From NCBI RefSeq assembly GCF_023634765.1, contig NZ_JAMLFX010000010.1:106216-154843 (forward strand): 48,628 nucleotides of DNA. The letters are read 5' to 3'. The position numbers and the translations under genes were made by a program. This DNA is from Pseudomonas sp. AKS31. GTDB lineage: Bacteria; Pseudomonadota; Gammaproteobacteria; Pseudomonadales; Pseudomonadaceae. The notes beneath the pieces are model-generated. The model was not told the origin of the DNA. It worked only from the letters and a program-made list of their open reading frames with translations, and searched no databases. Below, piece by piece: positions 42,966 through 48,628 of the stretch (its first letter is position 1; each line of letters starts with the position of its first letter).

Positions 42966-42978
42966 GCAAAGCGCTTGC
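42966..42978. promoter_or_regulatory. LacI-type palindrome upstream of opdP (site 2)
   Basis: GCAAAGCGCTTGC is a near-perfect palindrome around AAGCGCTT. Its centre is about 36 bases from site 1, so the two could be bound by one tetrameric or cooperating repressor. Confidence 0.4.
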
Positions 42979-43025
42979 GTGAGGGGCTAGACAGCGCCCC
43001 CCAGCATTGCGGCTAATCATCTGAT

Positions 43026-44624
43026 TTAATCGATACCGACACCCGAGAACACGTTGCGACCGAACGGGCTGACTTTGAACCCTTCGATCCTGGCGCTTAA
43101 CGGTTGGTTGACCGTCGAGTGGGCGACAGGCGTGATCGGCACTTGCTGTTTAAGCAATTGCTGAGCCTGTTTGTAGAGCACGGTGCGTTGGTCGCGGTCG
43201 GTGACGACCTTGGCCTCTTTGATCAGCTTGTCGTAAGCCGGATCGCACCACATGGAATAGTTGTTGCCGCCGATGGCATCGCAGCTGTACAGCGTGCCGA
43301 GCCAGTTGTCCGGATCGCCGTTGTCACCGGTCCAGCCGATCAGGCTGACGTCGTGCTCGCCATTCTTGGTGCGCTTGATGTACTCGCCCCATTCGTAGCT
43401 GACGATCTTCACTTTCAGACCGATCTTGGCCCAGTCCGCCTGGAGCATTTCGGCCATCAGTTTGGCGTTCGGGTTATACGGACGTTGCACCGGCATCGCC
43501 CACAGGGTGATCTCGGTGCCTTCCTTGACGCCGGCAGCCTTGAGCAGCTCTTTGGCTTTTTCCGGGTTGTAAGCGGCGTCTTTGATGCTGTCGTCGTAGG
43601 ACCACTGGGTCGGCGGCATGGCGTTGACGGCCAGTTGACCGGCGCCTTGATAAACAGCGTTGAGAATCCCCTGTTTATTCACCGCCATGTCCAGCGCCTG
43701 GCGCACTTCGAGCTGGTCGAATGGCTTGTGGCGCACGTTATAGGCGATGTAGCCGAGGTTGAAACCCGGCTTGGTGATCAGTTGCAGTTTCGGGTCGGCC
43801 TTCAGCGCTTCAACATCGGCAGGGCGCGGGTGCAGGGTGATCTGGCATTCGCCGGCCTTGAGCTTCTGCACGCGCACCGAGGCGTCGGTGTTGATCGCGA
43901 AAATCAGGTTGTCGAGTTTGACCCGGCTCGGATCCCAGTAATGTTGATTACCGGTGTAACGAATGTTCGAGTCTTTCTGATAACTCTTGAACACGAACGG
44001 CCCGGTGCCGATCGGTTTCTGGTTGATGTCGCTTGGCTTGCCTTCGGCCAGCAGCTTGTCGGCGTATTCGGCGGACAGGATGGCAGCGAAGCTCATGGCG
44101 ATGTTCTGGATGAACGCGGCGTCGACGCTGTTGAGCGTGAACTCCACGGTCAGCGGCCCGGTCTTCTCGACCTTGGCGATGTTCTTGTTCAGGCTCATCC
44201 CGTTGAAGTACGGGAATTCGGTGGGATAAGCCTTACGGAATGGTTGCTGGGCATCCAGCATGCGATTAAACGTGAACAGCACGTCATCGGCGTTCATGTC
44301 GCGGGTCGGTTTGAAGTACGGCGTTGTATGAAACTTCACACCTTCACGCAGGTGAAAGGTGTACTTGAGACCATCCTCGGAAATGTCCCACTTGGTGGCC
44401 AGACCGGGTACGACATTGGTCGCGCCTTTTTCAAACTCGACCAGTCGGTTGTAGATCGGTTCGGCAGCGTCGTTATCGGTCGCTGTCGTGTACTGCGCGG
44501 TGTCAAAGCCCGCCGGGCTGCCTTCAGAGCAGAACACCAGACTTTTGCTGGCGGCGAAACTGGCGGACGAGGCGGCCAACAGGCCGGCGCCCAGCAATGT
44601 GGAATAAATCAAGGTATGGCGCAT
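43026..44624 (-). CDS. dppA3: Peptide-binding protein, SBP family 5 (DppA3-type)
   Basis: A 532-residue periplasmic receptor. The signal peptide is MRHTLIYSTLLGAGLLA up to SASFA. Motifs: LVFCSEGSPAGFD, YTFHLREGVKFHTTPYFKPT, QKPIGTGPFVFKSYQKDSN and GWTGDNGDPDNWL; a conserved Cys pair lies at LYSCDAIGG and MWCDPAYD. It is very close to DppA2. The start at 44624 has GAGGGAG upstream. An A-rich leader (AACAACACTAAAAAAAG, complement of 44636-44652) resembles a Crc/Hfq target next to the ribosome-binding site. Confidence 0.94.
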   Translation of the reverse strand: MRHTLIYSTLLGAGLLAASSASFAASKSLVFCSEGSPAGFDTAQYTTATDNDAAEPIYNRLVEFEKGATNVVPGLATKWDISEDGLKYTFHLREGVKFHTTPYFKPTRDMNADDVLFTFNRMLDAQQPFRKAYPTEFPYFNGMSLNKNIAKVEKTGPLTVEFTLNSVDAAFIQNIAMSFAAILSAEYADKLLAEGKPSDINQKPIGTGPFVFKSYQKDSNIRYTGNQHYWDPSRVKLDNLIFAINTDASVRVQKLKAGECQITLHPRPADVEALKADPKLQLITKPGFNLGYIAYNVRHKPFDQLEVRQALDMAVNKQGILNAVYQGAGQLAVNAMPPTQWSYDDSIKDAAYNPEKAKELLKAAGVKEGTEITLWAMPVQRPYNPNAKLMAEMLQADWAKIGLKVKIVSYEWGEYIKRTKNGEHDVSLIGWTGDNGDPDNWLGTLYSCDAIGGNNYSMWCDPAYDKLIKEAKVVTDRDQRTVLYKQAQQLLKQQVPITPVAHSTVNQPLSARIEGFKVSPFGRNVFSGVGID

Positions 44625-44654
44625 GACGCTCCCTCTTTTTTTAGTGTTGTTCAA

Positions 44655-44888
44655 TGTACCGTCGCCTCATCCAGAGACGTTTTGGTGGCATCGAGCTCAA
44701 TCCAATACGTACGGCAACCGGTGGCCCACGCAGACACTGGTCAGTACCCGACGGTAGGGGCCGCGGTTCTGGCAGTAAATGCGTAAATGCCTTAAAGCTC
44801 GTAGGAAAAGGCGACGCGTCCTATACCTCTGCGGTAATCCGCAGTGGAATTGGATGTAGGCAATTTCCTAACTTCCCGGCAGGTAAAA
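44655..44888. other. Intergenic stretch between dppA2 and dppA3
   Basis: There is no gene here. In P. aeruginosa the regulator psdR and dipeptidase mdpA lie between dppA2 and dppA3 (recalled); neither is present. It should hold the dppA3 promoter, but I cannot identify a clear one. Confidence 0.6.
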
Positions 44889-44917
44889 CAACGGCGACGT
44901 TAAAAACGTCGCCGTTG
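44889..44917 (-). terminator. Terminator of dppA2
   Basis: CAACGGCGACGT and ACGTCGCCGTTG form a perfect 12-bp stem around a five-base loop, followed on the minus strand by TTTTACC. It lies eight bases after the dppA2 stop. Confidence 0.88.
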
Positions 44918-44924
44918 CAGTGCC

Positions 44925-46550
44925 TTATTTGCTGACGCTGACGCCGTAGAAGGAGTTCAAGCCGAAAGGGCTGATCTTGAAATCCTGCACGTTGGCGCGC
45001 ATGGGTTGGTACACCGTCGAGTGAGCGATAGGTGTCATTGGAACTGCATCTTTGAGAACGTGCTGCGCCTGTTTGTACAGTTCGGTGCGCTTGTCCTGGT
45101 CGGTTGTACGCTTGGCTTCTTTGACGAGGCCGTCAAACTTCTTGTCGCACCACTTGGAGAAGTTGTTGCCGCTGAGCGAGTCGCAACCGAACAGCACGTT
45201 CAGCCAGTTGTCCGGATCACCATTGTCACCGCTCCAGCCAATGATCATGGCCTGGTTCTCGCCACCTTTGGAACGCTTGATGTACTCGCCCCACTCGTAG
45301 CTGGTGATCTTCACTTTCAAGCCGATCTTGGCCCAGTCGGACTGGAGCATCTCAGCCATCAGTTTGGCGTTCGGGTTGTACGGACGCTGAACCGGCATCG
45401 CCCACAGGACGATCTCGGTACCTTCCTTGACGCCGGCTTCCTTGAGCAGCTGTTTGGCTTTCTCAGGGTCGTACTTGGCGTCCTTGATGGTGGTGTCGTA
45501 AGACCACTGGGTCGGCGGCATGGCGTTGACGGCCAGTTGGCCCGCGCCCTGGTAAACCGAGTCGATGATCTGCGGCTTGTTCACGGCCATGTCCAGCGCC
45601 TGACGTACGCGCAGGTCAGCCAGTGGGTTGGCCTCGTTGCTGCCCTTGACCTTGTCCATCACGTTGTAGGCGATGTAGCCCAGGTTGAAGCCAGCCTGGT
45701 CAGGCATCTTCAGGGATTTGTCTTCTTTCAGCGCTTTCAGGTCAGCCGGACGTGGGAACAGGGTGACCTGGCACTCGTTCTTTTTCAGCTTCTGAATACG
45801 TACCGACGGGTCGGTGGTGATAGCGAAGATCAGGTTGTCGATCTTCACATCCTCAGGCTTCCAGTAATCCTTGTTGCCGGTGTAACGGATGTTGGAGTCT
45901 TTCTGGTAGCTCTTGAACACGAACGGGCCGGTGCCGATCGGCTTCTGGTTGATGTCGGCAGCCTTGCCTTCTTTCAGCAGCTGCGCTGCGTACTCGGCGG
46001 ATTGTACCGACGCGAAGCTCATGGCCATGTTCTGGATGAACGCGGCATCCACTTCTTTCAAAGTGAACTTGACGGTGTGGTCGTCGACTTTATCGATCTT
46101 GGTGATGTTGGTGTCCATCCCCATGTCGGTGAAGTACGGGAATTCGGTCGGGTACGCCTTACGGAACGGGTCATCCTTGTTAATCATGCGATTGAAGGTG
46201 AACAGCACGTCGTCGGCGTTGAACTCACGAGTCGGCTTGAAATACGGGGTAGTGTGGAACTTGACGCCTTCACGCAGGTGGAAGGTGTACGTCAGGCCGT
46301 CATCGGAAATGTCCCACTTGGTCGCCAGACCAGGAATCACGGCGGTGTCGCCGCGCTCGAACTGGGTCAGGCGGTTGAACATGGTTTCGGCTGAGGCGTC
46401 GAAGTCGGTTCCGGTGGTGTACTGGCCTGGGTCGAAACCGGCCGGGCTGCCTTCGGAGCAGAACACCAGGTTAGTCGCAGCGGATGCGAAAGGTGCGGAG
46501 GCTAACAAGCCTGCGCCGACTAAAAACGGAATGACCGCGTGTTTAAGCAT
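44925..46550 (-). CDS. dppA2: Peptide-binding protein, SBP family 5 (DppA2-type)
   Basis: A 541-residue periplasmic receptor. The signal peptide is MLKHAVIPFLVGAGLLASAP to ASA. Motifs match DppA3: LVFCSEGSPAGFDPGQYTTG, YTFHLREGVKFHTTPYFKPT, GWSGDNGDPDNWLNVLFGC, and SKWCDKKFD. Its basic patch DKVKGSNEANPLADL near residue 305 is an insertion relative to DppA1 and DppA3. I chose ATG 46550, six bases after GAGG, over ATG 46574. The leader has GACAACAAATCA (complement of 46561-46572) beside the ribosome-binding site, a possible Crc/Hfq site. Confidence 0.94.
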   Translation of the reverse strand: MLKHAVIPFLVGAGLLASAPFASAATNLVFCSEGSPAGFDPGQYTTGTDFDASAETMFNRLTQFERGDTAVIPGLATKWDISDDGLTYTFHLREGVKFHTTPYFKPTREFNADDVLFTFNRMINKDDPFRKAYPTEFPYFTDMGMDTNITKIDKVDDHTVKFTLKEVDAAFIQNMAMSFASVQSAEYAAQLLKEGKAADINQKPIGTGPFVFKSYQKDSNIRYTGNKDYWKPEDVKIDNLIFAITTDPSVRIQKLKKNECQVTLFPRPADLKALKEDKSLKMPDQAGFNLGYIAYNVMDKVKGSNEANPLADLRVRQALDMAVNKPQIIDSVYQGAGQLAVNAMPPTQWSYDTTIKDAKYDPEKAKQLLKEAGVKEGTEIVLWAMPVQRPYNPNAKLMAEMLQSDWAKIGLKVKITSYEWGEYIKRSKGGENQAMIIGWSGDNGDPDNWLNVLFGCDSLSGNNFSKWCDKKFDGLVKEAKRTTDQDKRTELYKQAQHVLKDAVPMTPIAHSTVYQPMRANVQDFKISPFGLNSFYGVSVSK

Positions 46551-46758
46551 GTTGGCCTCATGATTTGTTGTCATTTTTTAGTTGTGAGGTACGACCTCGT
46601 GAGTCGTGCCTGCGGATACTTATGCAGGGGCCATACCCATTGCAAGATCCAGAGCGACTGCCGGCCTCAAAGCGTGGCACGAACGTACCTTAATGTCGCA
46701 TCTGTATAACTTCTGACGCATTTGACCGTTTGCGGGTGGTTTTTACGGTGCAAATGAA

Positions 46759-46804
46759 GCCCCAAAACGGTGCGCTGGTCACCTTGTGCGCGCCGCCTTG
46801 GGGC
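46759..46804 (-). terminator. Terminator of dppA1
   Basis: On the minus strand GCCCCAAGGCGGCGCGC pairs with GCGCACCGTTTTGGGGC with a few mismatches around a 12-base loop, then TTCATTT. It lies just after the dppA1 stop, so dppA1 is largely a separate transcription unit. Confidence 0.75.
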
Positions 46805-46810
46805 TTGGTG

Positions 46811-48412
46811 TTACTTATTTATACCCACGCCATAGAAGGGGGTTAGACCGAACGGGCTGATCCGGAAGTCGGTGACTTCCTTGCGCAGCGGCTGGAACAC
46901 CGTGGAGTTGGCAATCGGTGTGATCGGCACTTGCTGTTTAAGGATCAGTTGCGCCTGTTGATACAGTTTTACCCGTTGCTCTTTATCCGTGGATAACTTG
47001 GCCTGTTGCACCAGTTTGTCGTAGGCCGGATCGCACCATTTGGCGTAGTTGCTGCCTTTTACCGCCGCGCAGCTGTAGAGCACGCCAAGCCAGTTGTCCG
47101 GGTCACCGTTGTCACCTGTCCAACCATAGATCATGGCGTCGTGTTCGCCATTTTTGGCGCGTTTGATGTACTCGCCCCATTCGTAGCTGACGATGTTGGC
47201 CTTGATGCCGATTTTCTCCCAATCCTGCTGGATCATCTGCGCCGACATGCGCGCATTCGGGTTCGAAGCGCGCTGCACTGTCATCGCCCAAAGGTTGATG
47301 GTTGTACCCGGCGCAACCCCTGCTTCTTTCAGTAGCACCTTTGCTTTTGCCGGGTCGTAGGGCGCGTCCTTGATGTTCGGGTCATACGACCATTGCGCCG
47401 GCGGCAACGCGTTTTGGGCCAACTGGCCGGCGCTTTGGTAGACGGCTTTGATGATCGCTGGTTTGTCGATAGCCATGTCCAGCGCCTGGCGCACTTTGAG
47501 CTGGTCGAGAGGCGCATGGGTGGTGTTGTAGGCGAGGAAACCGAGGTTGAAACCGGCTTGTTTGAGCACGCGCAGGTTCGGGTCTTTTTCCATCACTTCG
47601 ATGTCGGCCGGGCGTGGGTAGCCGCTGACCTGGCATTCGCCGGCCTTGAGTTTTTGCAGGCGCACGGCGGCGTCGGGAGTGATCGAGAAAATCAGGTTAT
47701 CGATTTTGACGTCTTCGGGTTTCCAGTAGGCCGTGTTGGCGGCGTAGCGGATTTGTGAATCCTTCTGATAGCGCTTGAACACGAACGGGCCGGTGCCGAT
47801 CGGCTTCTGGTTGAGGTCGGCGGCTTTGCCTTCCTTCAACAGTTGGGCGGCGTATTCGGCTGATTGCACCGAGGCGAAGCTCATGGCGAGGTTTTGCACG
47901 AAGGCGGCGTCGACGTTGTTGAGGTTGAAGCGCACGGTGTTGTCGTCGAGTTTTTCGACCGATTTGATCGTGGTGTTGAGGCCCATGTCGGTGAAGTAGG
48001 GGGACTCGGCGGGGTAGGCCTTGCGGAAGGCGTTGTCCGGGTCGAGCAGGCGCTGGAAGGTGAAGAGCACGTCGTCGGCGTTGAAGTCGCGGGTGGGTTT
48101 GAAGTAGTCGGTGGTGTGGAATTTTACGTTTTGGCGCAGGTGGAAGGTGTATTGCAGGCCATCCGGGGAGATGTCCCATTTTGTCGCCAGGCCGGGTTCG
48201 ATGTCGGTGCCGCCGCGTTCGAATTGGGTGAGGCGGTTGAAGACGGTTTCGGCGGAGGCGTCGAAGTCGGTGCCGCTGGTGTATTGGCTGGGGTCGAAGC
48301 CTGCGGGGCTGGCTTCGGAGCAATAAACGAGTGTTGTGGCGGCGTTGGCGATCGGGGTTATGGCTGTTAGTGCGAGGGTGATTAATAGTGGTTTGAGGGT
48401 GGATCTTGGCAT
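46811..48412 (-). CDS. dppA1: Peptide-binding protein, SBP family 5 (DppA1-type)
   Basis: A 533-residue periplasmic receptor. The signal peptide is MPRSTLKPLLITLALTAITP to ANA. Motifs: LVYCSEASPAGFDPSQYTSG, YTFHLRQNVKFH, QKPIGTGPFVFKRYQKDSQ, GWTGDNGDPDNWLGVLYSC and AKWCDPAYD. The ATG at 48412 has GGGGA upstream; the frame to 48538 adds 42 low-complexity residues and is rejected. It is the first dpp gene transcribed in this window. Confidence 0.94.
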   Translation of the reverse strand: MPRSTLKPLLITLALTAITPIANAATTLVYCSEASPAGFDPSQYTSGTDFDASAETVFNRLTQFERGGTDIEPGLATKWDISPDGLQYTFHLRQNVKFHTTDYFKPTRDFNADDVLFTFQRLLDPDNAFRKAYPAESPYFTDMGLNTTIKSVEKLDDNTVRFNLNNVDAAFVQNLAMSFASVQSAEYAAQLLKEGKAADLNQKPIGTGPFVFKRYQKDSQIRYAANTAYWKPEDVKIDNLIFSITPDAAVRLQKLKAGECQVSGYPRPADIEVMEKDPNLRVLKQAGFNLGFLAYNTTHAPLDQLKVRQALDMAIDKPAIIKAVYQSAGQLAQNALPPAQWSYDPNIKDAPYDPAKAKVLLKEAGVAPGTTINLWAMTVQRASNPNARMSAQMIQQDWEKIGIKANIVSYEWGEYIKRAKNGEHDAMIYGWTGDNGDPDNWLGVLYSCAAVKGSNYAKWCDPAYDKLVQQAKLSTDKEQRVKLYQQAQLILKQQVPITPIANSTVFQPLRKEVTDFRISPFGLTPFYGVGINK

Positions 48413-48562
48413 GGCGTCCCCGGGGAGTTGGAGGTGGTTGTGTTTCAGGGTAGCGGGGATTTGGGGGGCTTCGGAAATATCGTTTTTCTTGGGGGAGTGT
48501 CTATCTCGGTATATCTGGGCGTTTTTTGTTGGGGGCATATCCGTTGCTGCGGTAACGACGGC

Positions 48563-48628
48563 TTAGGGTTCCGCCCTTACGGCCATCCCTTTCAAGGTCT
48601 TCGGTAAAATCGCTGAAATTTCATTCAG
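48563..48628 (-). CDS. Possible C-terminal end of an upstream minus-strand gene
   Basis: The last 66 bases are open on the minus strand and end in TAA at 48563-48565, giving 21 residues ending TLKGMAVRAEP. It may be the tail of the gene before dppA1, or an intergenic repeat that happens to be open. Too little is visible to name it. Confidence 0.3.
   Translation of the reverse strand: MNEISAILPKTLKGMAVRAEP

Noticed and set aside
43104..44786. Long plus-strand frames opposite the dppA genes (also 45006-46394 and 41507-42856)
   Set aside because: They recur at homologous positions opposite paralogues because the sense genes are similar, not because they code.

Overview
The window looks like chromosome of a Pseudomonas, most likely the P. 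fluorescens group. The evidence is gene content and order shared with the Pseudomonas core genome (recalled, not searched), Pseudomonas-type REP repeats at operon ends, and strong GC-rich codon bias. No phage, integrase, transposase, rRNA operon or CRISPR array is visible.

Layout. 0-9.7 kb: tRNA-Thr(CGT), a small DUF6388-type protein, nadC (minus), a DUF1631 protein, ampD-ampE, a chemotaxis receptor with a sigma-28-like promoter, and tatD (minus). 8.7-15.6 kb: the fructose PTS regulon, with cra/fruR divergent from fruB-fruK-fruA and a FruR operator between them. 15.7-17.3 kb: a Tat-exported PhoD-type phosphatase behind a Pho-box-like site. 17.3-24.4 kb: an iron-uptake locus of the piuB/piuA/piuC/Sel1 type, bracketed by two inverted copies of a small MITE-like repeat. 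24.4-25.9 kb: ornithine decarboxylase speC with a long structured leader. 26.2-29.8 kb: a four-gene quaternary-amine ABC importer. 30-31.7 kb: prfC. 31.7-33.6 kb: a hipBA toxin-antitoxin pair with lower G+C and AT-rich flanks, the best candidate for acquired DNA. 34-35.6 kb: an MFS transporter and a secreted, very acidic small protein. 35.7-48.5 kb: a large minus-strand peptide-uptake locus, dppA1-dppA2-dppA3-opdP-dppA4-dppBCDF, with four binding-protein paralogues feeding one ABC transporter plus an OprD-family porin.

How the parts work together. The fru genes import and phosphorylate fructose, and FruR represses them until the inducer appears. The piu genes take up ferric siderophore through a TonB receptor; the flavin/heme reductase presumably helps release the iron. 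The dpp genes take peptides across both membranes. AmpD and AmpE belong to muropeptide recycling and signalling.

Most of the window is conserved core. I do not see an obviously new multi-gene system. The observations most worth checking are the inverted repeat pair that exactly brackets the piu cluster, the speC leader with a terminator-like hairpin inside a 53-codon ORF, the dpp locus without the psdR/mdpA genes I recall from P. aeruginosa, paired LacI-type palindromes before opdP, and the acidic secreted protein. Functional names rest on recognised motifs and family knowledge; no search could be run.
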